From contig CAWIGD010000044.1 in assembly GCA_963835165.1 (NCBI GenBank), positions 62,001 through 126,000 on the forward strand: a stretch of 64,000 bases of DNA, read 5' to 3'. Shown in pieces: positions 1-8,415 of this stretch. The notes beneath the pieces were generated by a model, which was given only the letters and a program-made list of their open reading frames with translations, ran no database searches and was not told the origin of the DNA. Both the position numbers and the translations under genes were made by a program. Source of the stretch: VAZQ01 sp963835165 (lineage in GTDB: Bacteria; Pseudomonadota; Alphaproteobacteria; Rhizobiales; Xanthobacteraceae). Each line of letters opens with the position of its first letter. Position 1 is the first letter of the stretch.

Positions 1-581
1 TGCCGGCCGCGACCATCGCCTTCGCCGAGCTCGCGGCACGGCAGGGGCTGGTGCATGTGATCGGCACCACCGGCCTGAGCGCCGAGGACGACAAGCTGAT
101 CGCGGAAGCGGGCAAGCGCGCGGTGATCGTCAAGTCCGGCAACATGAGCTTGGGGGTCAACCTGCTGGCGGCGCTGGTCAAGCGCGTGGCCAAGACGCTC
201 GATGAGGATTTCGACGTCGAGATCCTCGAAATGCACCACAACAAGAAGGTGGACGCGCCGTCCGGGACCGCGCTGATGCTGGGACGCGCGGCGGCCGAGG
301 GCCGCGGCGTCGACCTCGACCAGCGTTCGGAACGCGGCCGCGACGGCCATACCGGCGCGCGCTGCGCCGGCGACATCGGCTTTGCCTCGCTGCGCGGCGG
401 CTCGGTGGTGGGCGATCACACCGTGATCTTTGCCGGACCAGCCGAGCGGGTCGAGCTCGTGCACCGGGCCGAGGACCGCATGATCTTCGCGCGCGGCGCG
501 GTGCGCGCGGCGCTGTGGGCGCGCGGGCAGAAGCCGGGGCTTTATTCGATGGTCGACGTGCTGGGCCTGGCCGACATCTGA
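1..581 (+). CDS. dapB: 4-hydroxy-tetrahydrodipicolinate reductase, C-terminal part
   Basis: This is the 3' part of dapB; the gene starts before the window and is open from base 3. DapB reduces hydroxy-tetrahydrodipicolinate with NAD(P)H in the diaminopimelate/lysine pathway. The family signature EMHHNKKVDAPSGTA is present, with the catalytic His pair and the Lys and Gly-Thr substrate contacts. The end (LYSMVDVLGL) is typical of the C-terminus. The next gene, gpmI, converges on it with a gap of only a few bases, so the two are not co-transcribed. The N-terminal nucleotide-binding domain lies outside the window. Confidence 0.95.
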   Translation, partial: PAATIAFAELAARQGLVHVIGTTGLSAEDDKLIAEAGKRAVIVKSGNMSLGVNLLAALVKRVAKTLDEDFDVEILEMHHNKKVDAPSGTALMLGRAAAEGRGVDLDQRSERGRDGHTGARCAGDIGFASLRGGSVVGDHTVIFAGPAERVELVHRAEDRMIFARGAVRAALWARGQKPGLYSMVDVLGLADI

Positions 582-586
582 GGGGG

Positions 587-2107
587 TCAGCGGCGCAGCA
601 GCGAGACTCCGGTCATCTCCGCCGGCTGCGGCAGATCCATCAGTTCGAGCAAGGTGGGCGCGATGTCGGCGAGCCTCCCGTCGCGCAAGCCGGTGTTGCC
701 GCCGCCGGTCAGCACGACCGGCACAGGATTGGTGGTGTGGGAGGTGTGCGGGCCGCCGGTGTTGGGATCGCGCATCAGCTCGCAATTGCCATGGTCGGCG
801 GTGAAGAGCAAAGCGCCGCCGGCTCTTGCGATCGCCGCGGCGATGCGCCCGAGGCCGGCATCGACGGTCTCGACCGCCTTGACCGCGGCCGCCAGGCTGC
901 CGGTGTGCCCGACCATGTCGGGATTGGCGTAGTTCAACACGATCAGGTCGTAGCGGCCGGACTCGATCGCCGCCACCGCCTTGTCGGTCAATTCGGGCGC
1001 CGACATCTCGGGCTGCAGGTCGTAGGTCGCAACCTTCGGCGACGGCACCATGATGCGATCCTCGCCGGGGTAGGGCTCTTCCTCGCCGCCGTTGAGGAAA
1101 TACGTGACGTGCGGATATTTCTCGGTCTCGGCCATGCGCAATTGCGTCCGTCCGGCTGCGCCGACCACCGCGCCGAGAACGTTGGCCAGATTCTCCGGCG
1201 GAAAGATCGTCTGCAGGAAGGCGTCCAGATGCTCGCTGTACTGGGTCATGCCCACCGCTGCCGCGAACTGCACGACGCGACCGCGCGCAAAGCCGTCGAA
1301 CGCCGGGTCGAGCATGGCGCCGAGAATCTCGCGCACGCGGTCGGCCCGGAAGTTGAAGCAAAGCACGCCGTCGCCGTCGCGAATGCCGCTGTAATCGCCG
1401 ACCACCGCCGGCACCACGAACTCGTCGCTGAGATCGTGGCCATAGGCATCCGCGATCACCGCGTCGGCATCGGGGAAGCGCGGCCCTTCGGCCTCCACGA
1501 TGGCGCGATAGGCCTTGACCACGCGCTCCCAGCGCTTGTCGCGATCCATGGCGTAGTAGCGGCCGCTGACCGTCGCGATCGGGACCGACGGCGGCAGCGC
1601 CTTCGCCAGGCGCGCGATATCGTCCCGCGCCGAACGCGGCGGCGTGTCACGGCCGTCGGTAAAGGCGTGCACGACGGTAGGCAGGTTCGCGCGCACGAGG
1701 ATTCCAGCGAGCGCGGCGGCGTGGTCCTGATGCGAATGCACGCCGCCCGGCGACACCAGTCCCAGGAGGTGACAGGTCCCGCCGGTCCGCCGCAGACGCT
1801 CGATCAGCCCCAGCAGCGCGGGGGCGCTGTCGATCTCGCCGCGGGCGACCGCCGCGTTGATGCGGGGCAGATCCTGCATCACCAGCCGGCCCGCGCCGAT
1901 GTTGAGATGGCCGACCTCGGAATTTCCCATCTGGCCCGAGGGCAGGCCGACGTCCTGTCCGGAGGTGTGCAGGAAAGCGTGCGGACAGCCCGCCCACAAG
2001 CGGTCGAACGTGGGCGTGCGCGCCTGCCGGATGGCGTTGTCGGCAACATCGTCGCGCCAGCCCCAGCCGTCGAGCACGACCAGCATCACCGGACGGCGCC
2101 TCTGCAT
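587..2107 (-). CDS. gpmI: 2,3-bisphosphoglycerate-independent phosphoglycerate mutase
   Basis: This 506-residue cytosolic enzyme interconverts 3- and 2-phosphoglycerate in glycolysis through a phosphoserine intermediate and two Mn ions. The metal-binding start (LVVLDGWG, Asp13) and the nucleophile motif GNSEVGH (Ser63) are intact, as are the later motifs DGRDTPP, ADHGNCE and HTTNPVP. The length is normal for the alkaline phosphatase superfamily enzyme. The ATG at 2107 follows an AGGGA ribosome-binding site. A perfect 9-bp hairpin lies 24 bases upstream of the ATG, in the likely leader. It converges with dapB and diverges from the deacetylase gene. Confidence 0.95.
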   Translation of the reverse strand: MQRRRPVMLVVLDGWGWRDDVADNAIRQARTPTFDRLWAGCPHAFLHTSGQDVGLPSGQMGNSEVGHLNIGAGRLVMQDLPRINAAVARGEIDSAPALLGLIERLRRTGGTCHLLGLVSPGGVHSHQDHAAALAGILVRANLPTVVHAFTDGRDTPPRSARDDIARLAKALPPSVPIATVSGRYYAMDRDKRWERVVKAYRAIVEAEGPRFPDADAVIADAYGHDLSDEFVVPAVVGDYSGIRDGDGVLCFNFRADRVREILGAMLDPAFDGFARGRVVQFAAAVGMTQYSEHLDAFLQTIFPPENLANVLGAVVGAAGRTQLRMAETEKYPHVTYFLNGGEEEPYPGEDRIMVPSPKVATYDLQPEMSAPELTDKAVAAIESGRYDLIVLNYANPDMVGHTGSLAAAVKAVETVDAGLGRIAAAIARAGGALLFTADHGNCELMRDPNTGGPHTSHTTNPVPVVLTGGGNTGLRDGRLADIAPTLLELMDLPQPAEMTGVSLLRR

Positions 2108-2130
2108 CGCAACGTTCCCTGTGTGTCAGC

Positions 2131-2153
2131 AGGCGCCGGTCATGCCGGCGCCT
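2131..2153 (-). other. Stem-loop in the gpmI leader
   Basis: The arms AGGCGCCGG and CCGGCGCCT are perfectly complementary around a five-base loop (TCATG). The hairpin sits 24-46 bases before the gpmI start codon. There is no T-run, so it is not a normal intrinsic terminator. It could stabilise the mRNA or bind a regulator; no function is proven. The rest of the 286-base gap between gpmI and the next gene shows nothing else clear. Confidence 0.35.
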
Positions 2154-2393
2154 ATCGCGTATTGGTGAGGAGGGTTGTGTGGGATCGCGGCTTCATCGTC
2201 AACCGCGCTGCGCCGCGCGCGATGCTCCCAAGCTTGGTTTGAATCACCGAGCCTCGTCGACCGTGCGTGTCTTTGGTGTGACACGGCGGCAAATTCTGCA
2301 TGCGCAGCAAGCGAATTCCGCGGACGCCCATCAATGCGCTGCCGCGATCCGATAAAATAGCATCGCTGATTCGCATTCGGTCGGGGGGCTGGA

Positions 2394-3446
2394 ATGACCG
2401 CGCGGGCACTCATTGCCGCGCTCGGCTTGCTGTTGACTCACGCCATGCCGGGGCACGCGGGCGTCGATCGCCCGCCGCAATTCATCGTCATGGCATTCGA
2501 CAACTGCACCGAGCTCGAGCGCTGGCAGGAACTCACCGACTTTGCCGCCGAGATGAACCGCGACGGCGACCGCGTCCATTTCACCTTCTTCGTCAGCGGG
2601 ATCAATTTCATCGCCGACGGCAAGCGCAACCTCTATGAAGGTCCGCATCAACGTCGCGGCTATTCCCGCATCAGTTTCGGCGGGTCGCCCGAGCAGGTTC
2701 GCAGGCGCGTCGAGTACGTGAACGATCTTTACCGCAGCGGCCACGAGATCGCCTCGCATGCGGTCGGGCATTTCAACGGCGCCGCCTGGTCGAGCGGCGA
2801 TTGGGACAAGGAGTTTCGCGCATTCGGCGACATCGTGAACAATGTCGGCCCGAACAACGCGCTCGCCAACTCGCGCTTGGCGTTTTCGGGCAGCGACGTG
2901 ATCGGCTTCCGCGCCCCCTATCTCGCCAAGGGCCCCGGCCTCTACGGCGCACTCAAGGCCCACGGTTTTCGCTACGACACCAGCGGGGTCGGCCACGCCG
3001 ATGCCTGGCCCGAGCGCATCGACGGCATCTGGCGGTTCAATCTCGCCATGCTGCGGATTCAAGGCTCGGGCAAGGGTACGCTGTCGATGGACTACAATTT
3101 CTTCGTGGCGCAGTCGCGGGCCGCGAACGACCCGCGCCGCTACGAGGCCGCCCGCGAGCAGACCCTGCAAACCTACCTGCACTACTTCAAGGTCAATTAC
3201 GCGGGCAACCGGGCGCCGCTCCACATCGGACATCACTTCACCGGCTATCAGGGCGGTGCCTATAACGAGGCGCTCAAATCGTTTGCGCGCGGAGTCTGCG
3301 GCCTGCCCGAGGTGCGCTGCGTGACCTATGCCAGGCTGGCCGATTTCATGGACCAGCAGAACCCGGAAACGCTCGCGGCCTATCGCAAGGGCGATTTCGC
3401 CCGCGCCGCGACGCCGGCCCTCAACGTGGCGGAGGCCGCGCGATAG
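2394..3446 (+). CDS. Exported polysaccharide deacetylase-like protein (NodB fold)
   Basis: The product has 350 residues and an N-terminal signal peptide (about residues 1-22, ending HAMPGHA). The rest fits a carbohydrate esterase 4 / NodB-type fold: FDNCTE at the usual TFDD position, SHAVGH as the metal-binding H-x3-H motif, and FRAPYL as the R-x-P-Y motif. Such enzymes remove acetyl groups from N-acetylated sugars in peptidoglycan, chitin or exopolysaccharide using a metal ion. The first Asp of the usual DD pair is followed by Asn, so the active site is slightly unusual. The substrate cannot be told from sequence. The ATG at 2394 follows a GGGG-rich ribosome-binding site. Confidence 0.7.
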   Translation: MTARALIAALGLLLTHAMPGHAGVDRPPQFIVMAFDNCTELERWQELTDFAAEMNRDGDRVHFTFFVSGINFIADGKRNLYEGPHQRRGYSRISFGGSPEQVRRRVEYVNDLYRSGHEIASHAVGHFNGAAWSSGDWDKEFRAFGDIVNNVGPNNALANSRLAFSGSDVIGFRAPYLAKGPGLYGALKAHGFRYDTSGVGHADAWPERIDGIWRFNLAMLRIQGSGKGTLSMDYNFFVAQSRAANDPRRYEAAREQTLQTYLHYFKVNYAGNRAPLHIGHHFTGYQGGAYNEALKSFARGVCGLPEVRCVTYARLADFMDQQNPETLAAYRKGDFARAATPALNVAEAAR

Positions 3447-3450
3447 GGGA

Positions 3451-3472
3451 CGCAGCTGCCGGTCCTGCGTCG
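3451..3472. terminator. Hairpin between convergent genes
   Basis: A seven-base inverted repeat, GACGCAG and CTGCGTC around a nine-base loop, lies in the 33-bp gap between the deacetylase stop and the Ada-like stop. Its position suits a shared transcription stop, but there is no T-run on either side, so this is a weak call. Confidence 0.25.
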
Positions 3473-3479
3473 CCGGCGG

Positions 3480-4376
3480 CTACGCGGCGGTGAGCCGCCC
3501 CAGCTCCCAGCCCAGCATGGCGCGCTTGCGGGTGAGGCCCCAGTGATAGCCGGTGATGTCGCCGCTCTTGCCCAGCACCCGGTGGCAAGGCACCACGAAG
3601 GAGACCGGGTTCTTGCCGACCGCCGCGCCCACCGCGCGCGCGGCCTTGGGCGCCAGGAGCTTGGCGGCGATGTCGGAATAGGTCATTGCCCGGCCCAAGG
3701 GAATCTTGAGCAGCGTCTCCCATACCCGCACCTCGAAATCGGTGCCGATGAGCACGACGCGCAGCGGACGGTTGGCGCGCCACAGCCTGGGATCGAAAAC
3801 GCGCGCCGCCAGCGGCGCCGTGGCGGCGGTGTCCTCGATGATGTTCGCCCGCGGCCAGCGGCTTTGCATGTCGGCGAGCGCGGCCCGTTCCTCGCCGGGA
3901 TCGGCGAAGGCCAGCCCGGCAAGTCCGCGCGCGGTCGCCATCACCAATGCGGTGCCGAACGGGGAGGGGTGAAAGCCGTAGGACATGGTCAGGCCGGCGC
4001 CGCCCGACTTCCATTCTCCCGGCGACATCGCTTCGTGGGTGACGAAGAGGTCGTGCAGCCGTCCCGGGCCGGAAAGGCCGACCTCGAACGACGCATCGAG
4101 CACGCTGGCGGAGTCCCGCAGCAGCGCCCGGGCGTGGTCGAGGGTGAGCGCCTGCAGGAACGCCTTGGGCGTGATCCCGGCCCAGCGGCGAAACAGATGG
4201 TGGAGATCGCCGGCGCTTACGCCGGCCGCGGCCGCGATGGCCTCGATCTCCGGCTGCGTGCGCCAGTGCTCGGAGACGAACGCAATGGCGCGGCGCACGA
4301 TCTCGTAATCGGCGGCGTCGCGGCTGAGCAGATCGGAATTTTGGACGCGATCGGGCGAGAGCATGGATGCCTCCAT
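3480..4376 (-). CDS. ada: Ada-like methylated-DNA-protein cysteine methyltransferase with AraC domain
   Basis: The product has 298 residues. Residues about 25-125 form an AraC-type helix-turn-helix domain, and about 125-298 form an O6-alkylguanine-DNA alkyltransferase domain with the acceptor Cys264 in PCHRV. It moves the alkyl group from O6-methylguanine to itself. The N-terminal zinc domain of E. coli Ada, which senses methyl phosphotriesters, is missing, so it may not act as a methylation-triggered activator. The ATG at 4376 follows a GGAGGG site; an ATG four codons later is also possible. The frame stays open far upstream, but that part overlaps the next gene and is not protein-like. Confidence 0.88.
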   Translation of the reverse strand: MEASMLSPDRVQNSDLLSRDAADYEIVRRAIAFVSEHWRTQPEIEAIAAAAGVSAGDLHHLFRRWAGITPKAFLQALTLDHARALLRDSASVLDASFEVGLSGPGRLHDLFVTHEAMSPGEWKSGGAGLTMSYGFHPSPFGTALVMATARGLAGLAFADPGEERAALADMQSRWPRANIIEDTAATAPLAARVFDPRLWRANRPLRVVLIGTDFEVRVWETLLKIPLGRAMTYSDIAAKLLAPKAARAVGAAVGKNPVSFVVPCHRVLGKSGDITGYHWGLTRKRAMLGWELGRLTAA

Positions 4377-4438
4377 TGGTCGCCCTCCATCTAAGCTGCG
4401 GCGGCAGCCGCGCCCACCCGTTTTCTGCCGGATCGGAG

Positions 4439-4960
4439 CTAGTCGAATACCGTGCGGGTCGGCCCGCGCTTGGCTTCGCCGAGCGCGGCCGAAAGTGCGA
4501 GCGCGAAGCTTTCCTTCTCCTGCGGCCCGAGGAAACCGGCGATCGCGAGCCGCCGCCCGTGCGAGACCAGGAACAGCCGCTCGATGCCGAATTCCGCATG
4601 CACCACGCGGTCGAGCTTCACCCAGAGCGGATTGAGCGTCCACTCGCTGATGCGGCCGTGGTGGCTCACCTGGCGCACGGTGAGCTCGGAGGGTGTCACG
4701 GTCACCTGCTCGTAGGCCTTGGCGCGGCGATAGCTCAACCGGAAAGCGAAATAGATCAGCAGAACGTCGAGCCCGCAGAAGCCGAACACCGGCCACGCGC
4801 CGGCCAGCAGGAACGCCGTCCCGGTCGCGAAGCTGATGAGGCCCAGCACCGTCATCAATATCAGGAAGCCCTTGCGGCTGAGCGAGCGGTGCGGGGTGAG
4901 CACCGCCGAAAAGATCGTGGGTTCCTGGGTCCGCTCGTTGTCCGCTGCCATGGCGCTCAT
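4439..4960 (-). CDS. DUF2244 membrane protein
   Basis: The product has 173 residues and matches the DUF2244 family of small alphaproteobacterial inner-membrane proteins of unknown role. There are two hydrophobic segments near residues 30-75, then a soluble region with the family-like run TVTPSELTVR and a conserved tail. It diverges from nth with only 12 bp between the start codons, so both promoters must overlap the other gene or lie in that space. A second ATG three codons in (4951) is an equally good start. Confidence 0.8.
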   Translation of the reverse strand: MSAMAADNERTQEPTIFSAVLTPHRSLSRKGFLILMTVLGLISFATGTAFLLAGAWPVFGFCGLDVLLIYFAFRLSYRRAKAYEQVTVTPSELTVRQVSHHGRISEWTLNPLWVKLDRVVHAEFGIERLFLVSHGRRLAIAGFLGPQEKESFALALSAALGEAKRGPTRTVFD

Positions 4961-4972
4961 TATACCGGAACC

Positions 4973-5788
4973 ATGGCGCGCAAGACACCACGCAAGGTGG
5001 CACGCAGGGTCGCCCGCAAGGCGCCGCGAAGAACGGCGCAGAACCTGCGCGCGGCGCGCGCAAGCAAGGCGCGGCTCAAAGCTCCGGGCAAGCGCGTGGC
5101 GGCCGACAAGAAGGCCGCCGCCGGCGCGCTGCCGCAATGGACACCAGCGGAGATCGAGGAAGCGTTCCGCCGCTTCCAGGCCGCCATGCCCGAGCCCAAG
5201 GGCGAGCTCAAGCACATCAATCCGTTCACCCTTCTGGTGGCGGTGGTGCTCTCGGCGCAGGCGACCGATGCCGGGGTCAACAAGGCGACACCCGCGCTGT
5301 TCGCGGCGGCCGACACCCCGCAAAAGATGGCGGCCCTGGGCGAGGCGCGCGTGCAGGATCTGGTCAAGACCATCGGCCTGTTTCGCACCAAGGCGAAGAA
5401 CGTCGTGGCTTTGTCGCGGAAGCTGGTCGAGGAGCACGGCGGCGAGGTGCCGCGCGACCGCGAGGCGCTGGAGGCGCTGCCCGGTGTCGGCCGCAAGACC
5501 GCGAACGTCGTTCTCAACATCGCCTTCGGCGAGCCGACAATCGCGGTCGATACCCACATCTTCCGCGTGGGCAACCGGACCGGCCTGGCGACGGGCAAGA
5601 CCCCGCTCGAGGTCGAGATGAAGCTCAACGAGGTGGTGCCACCGAAGTACCGGCTCCATGCCCACCACTGGCTGATCCTGCACGGCCGTTATGTCTGCGT
5701 GGCGCGGCGTCCGCTGTGCGAGCGGTGCTTGATTGCCGACCTCTGCAAGTGGCCGGGAAAGACCGTCACGACCGTCGCCAATCCGTAA
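4973..5788 (+). CDS. nth: Endonuclease III
   Basis: Nth is a bifunctional DNA glycosylase/AP lyase that removes oxidised pyrimidines in base excision repair. The helix-hairpin-helix motif LPGVGRKTANVV carries catalytic Lys175, and VDTHIFRV carries catalytic Asp193. The C-terminus has the [4Fe-4S] ligands C-x6-C-x2-C-x5-C (Cys242, 249, 252, 258). Residues 1-55 are an added tail very rich in Lys, Arg and Ala, absent from the roughly 210-residue E. coli enzyme; such a tail could increase non-specific DNA binding. The start follows directly after the divergent DUF2244 gene. Confidence 0.96.
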   Translation: MARKTPRKVARRVARKAPRRTAQNLRAARASKARLKAPGKRVAADKKAAAGALPQWTPAEIEEAFRRFQAAMPEPKGELKHINPFTLLVAVVLSAQATDAGVNKATPALFAAADTPQKMAALGEARVQDLVKTIGLFRTKAKNVVALSRKLVEEHGGEVPRDREALEALPGVGRKTANVVLNIAFGEPTIAVDTHIFRVGNRTGLATGKTPLEVEMKLNEVVPPKYRLHAHHWLILHGRYVCVARRPLCERCLIADLCKWPGKTVTTVANP

Positions 5789-5890
5789 TCAGCCAAAGCC
5801 CGGCGGATACGGCGTCACGCTCACCGCCTTGCTGCCACCACGATCGACGCTCAACTAAAATTCCTCTGCGATTCACAAGGGATGATCGCC

Positions 5891-7447
5891 ATGCATGGGT
5901 CATGGAGCAGGATCGTCATCGGCGGGCTCATTGCCGTCGTCGTATTGGGCGGCGCGGTCTGGGCGTCGACCTGGCTCTGGTCGAACCCGAAGAACTTGCG
6001 GCCGGCCCTGGTCGAGGTGCCCCCGCTTGCGCCGGTTGCCCGCAGCTCGGTCATCGTGACCCCGGCGATCATCACGCTCTCTGCCATCCGCGACGCGATG
6101 GAGACGGCGGCGCCGCGCAATCTCGTCGGCAAGCGTGACAACCCGCTGCCGCAGCTTCTGTCCAACGCCGAGATGAACTGGACCGTCACGCGCGGTCGAT
6201 TGGCGGTCACCGGTCGTCCGGAAGGGCTCGCCGTAGCCACCAATCTCACTGGAACCGTTCAGGCGACGGGACAAGTCGCCGGCGACGCCGGCAATCTCGC
6301 GGGCGCGCTCGGCGGCTTGCTGGGCGGCCGCCTGGGGGACAGGGTCCAGAACCTGCAGGGAAAAAAACTCGATCAGCGCGCCGACATCCGCGGCGGCGTC
6401 ACGGTGACGTCGCATCCGTCCCTGCTGCCGGCATGGCGAGTGGAGCCCAATCTCAGCTCGCAAGTCGCGATCGCGGACGCATCCCTGACCATCCTCGGCG
6501 CCAAGCTCAACGTATCGAACGAGGTCAAGCCGCTGCTCGATCGCACCGTGAACGAGCAGGTGGCGGCGTTGCAGGCGCGGGTGCGCGACGATCCGTTCCT
6601 CGAAGTCGCGGCCCGCGGCGAGTGGACCAAGATGTGCCGTTCGATCGCGCTCGGCGCCGCCGCGCCCGGGATGCCGAATCTGTGGCTGGAGGTTCGCCCG
6701 ACCCGCGCGTTTGCCGCGCAGCCCCGCATCAACGAAACCGCGCTCGTGCTCACCATCGGGGTGCAGGCCGAGACCCGCATCCTGCCCAATGCGACCAAGC
6801 CAGACTGTCCGTTCCCGGCGCAGCTGGAACTCGTCCCGCAGACCGAACAGGGTCGCGTCAATATCGCGGTGCCGATCGACGTGCCGTTCACCGAAGTGAA
6901 TCGTCTGCTGGAAGCGCAACTCAAAGGCAGGACCTTTCCGGACGACAAGAGCAGCGCGTTCACCGCCACGGTCCAGAGCGTCAATCTTGCGGCATCGGGT
7001 GATCGGTTGCTGATCTCGCTGCACCTCAGGGCCAATGAGAACAAGAGCTGGTTCGGTCTCGGCGCCGAGGCGACGGTTCATGTGTGGGGCCGGCCGGTGC
7101 TCGATCGCGAACGGCAGATGCTGCGGCTCAATGACATCGCCCTCGACGTCGAGTCGGAGGCCGCTTTTGGATTGCTGGGGGCGGCGGCGCGGGCTGCGGT
7201 GCCGTATCTGGAAAAGGCGTTGGCGGAGAATGCGGTGCTCGACCTGGTCCCGCTCGCGGCCAACGCACGCCAGAGCATCGAGCGGGCCATCGCCGACTTC
7301 CGCAAGAACGCCGATGGCGTCAACGTTGAAGCGGCCGTCACCGATCTGCGCCTCGCCGGGGTCGAGTTCGACGCCAGGACGCTGCGCGTGATCGCGGAAG
7401 CCGAGGGCACCGTGCGCGTCACGGTGACGAAGCTGGCGACCAAGTGA
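5891..7447 (+). CDS. DUF4403 family membrane-anchored protein
   Basis: The product has about 518 residues with one N-terminal membrane anchor (about residues 7-27) and a long soluble part that should lie in the periplasm. The pattern of long beta-rich repeats and a C-terminal region matches DUF4403, a family of unknown function. A Gly/Leu-rich stretch (residues about 125-150) may interact with membrane. I chose the ATG at 5891 because the AAGGG site at 5877-5881 is well spaced for it; the ATG at 5882 touches that site. It stands alone, convergent with the EI24 gene. Confidence 0.7.
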   Translation: MHGSWSRIVIGGLIAVVVLGGAVWASTWLWSNPKNLRPALVEVPPLAPVARSSVIVTPAIITLSAIRDAMETAAPRNLVGKRDNPLPQLLSNAEMNWTVTRGRLAVTGRPEGLAVATNLTGTVQATGQVAGDAGNLAGALGGLLGGRLGDRVQNLQGKKLDQRADIRGGVTVTSHPSLLPAWRVEPNLSSQVAIADASLTILGAKLNVSNEVKPLLDRTVNEQVAALQARVRDDPFLEVAARGEWTKMCRSIALGAAAPGMPNLWLEVRPTRAFAAQPRINETALVLTIGVQAETRILPNATKPDCPFPAQLELVPQTEQGRVNIAVPIDVPFTEVNRLLEAQLKGRTFPDDKSSAFTATVQSVNLAASGDRLLISLHLRANENKSWFGLGAEATVHVWGRPVLDRERQMLRLNDIALDVESEAAFGLLGAAARAAVPYLEKALAENAVLDLVPLAANARQSIERAIADFRKNADGVNVEAAVTDLRLAGVEFDARTLRVIAEAEGTVRVTVTKLATK

Positions 7448-7489
7448 GGGGCGGTGGAACACAGCGCGTCGACAACGGCCGCGCCCGCA

Positions 7490-8218
7490 TCATCGTTGAT
7501 CGGTGATCCGTCGTTGGTCGGTCGTCATCCGCTTGTACATGTGCACCATGAACGCCATGGCGAACAGCGGCGTGGCGAGATTGACGATCGGTATCGATAC
7601 GAAGGCTGCAATGAACATGCCGGCGACAAAGACCGTGCCGCTGCGCATCTTGCGCAACCGTTTGGCTTCGGCCACGGGCTGGTGGCGCATGGCCGCCAGC
7701 TCGAAATATTCGCGACCGAGCAGGTAAGCGGTGGCCAGGAAAAAAATGACGACGCCCAGACCGCCGACAAGCAGGAACGGCACCGCGACGAGATAGACCA
7801 GGATCGAGAACAAAGCCGTCCGCGCGCCTTCGAGCACGGCGCGCAGCGTCGGCGGCGGACTCCCGACCGGGTCCGCCGGGTAGTATGTGCGTTCCACTTC
7901 GAGCGCGATGTCGTCGACAAAGAAGGTGCCGACCAACGCGGTCACCGCCGGCATCAGGAAAATCGATCCGACGATGATGCCGAGACTCACCGCGATGGAG
8001 ACGATCCAGGCCAGGATCGAGAGCGGCGTATGTGCGCTGGTGCCCAGCAGGCTCTCGGCCCAATCCGTGCCATAGGTCGCAAGCCAGACCAGCAACCTCT
8101 GAACCGCGATCCCGATGATCACGATCAGGATGAGGGCCAGCCCGACGGATTTCAGCAGCACCGCGCGGAATGGCGGTGAGAACATCTGAGAGAGCGCCTT
8201 GACGGCAGCATCGAGCAT
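7490..8218 (-). CDS. EI24 / CysZ-like integral membrane protein
   Basis: The product has 242 residues and four to six hydrophobic helices, with the EI24 (PF07264) pattern of paired helices split by a charged loop and the stretch GREYFELAAMRH near the third quarter. CysZ, the best-studied relative, moves sulfate across the inner membrane, but many EI24 proteins have no known job, and no sulfur genes lie nearby. The ATG at 8218 is preceded by GGAGGA with good spacing; an ATG eight codons upstream lacks such a site. Confidence 0.75.
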   Translation of the reverse strand: MLDAAVKALSQMFSPPFRAVLLKSVGLALILIVIIGIAVQRLLVWLATYGTDWAESLLGTSAHTPLSILAWIVSIAVSLGIIVGSIFLMPAVTALVGTFFVDDIALEVERTYYPADPVGSPPPTLRAVLEGARTALFSILVYLVAVPFLLVGGLGVVIFFLATAYLLGREYFELAAMRHQPVAEAKRLRKMRSGTVFVAGMFIAAFVSIPIVNLATPLFAMAFMVHMYKRMTTDQRRITDQR

Positions 8219-8415
8219 CGGGGTCCTCCATCCCGGCCTCACAATTGCCCGGCGGCACGGGAATAGTTCCGGCGGAGCGAAACCCGGACGTCATGGGCTT
8301 CGACGATTGAATAAGGCACTGCCGCAGCGATACGGCAAGCGCGCGCGGCAAGGAAAAGATTTGGCGCGCGCTACGCGCTCCGTGGTAGACCTCGCAAAAC
8401 TCCAGCACTGACGCC

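Noticed and set aside
515..2242. A 575-codon open frame on the plus strand
   Set aside because: It is opposite gpmI, has the His/Arg/Gly-rich look of an antisense frame in GC-rich DNA, and no domain is recognisable.
4377..5063. Upstream extension of the Ada-like frame
   Set aside because: It overlaps the DUF2244 gene on the same strand and the nth gene, and the family start with a good ribosome-binding site is at 4376.
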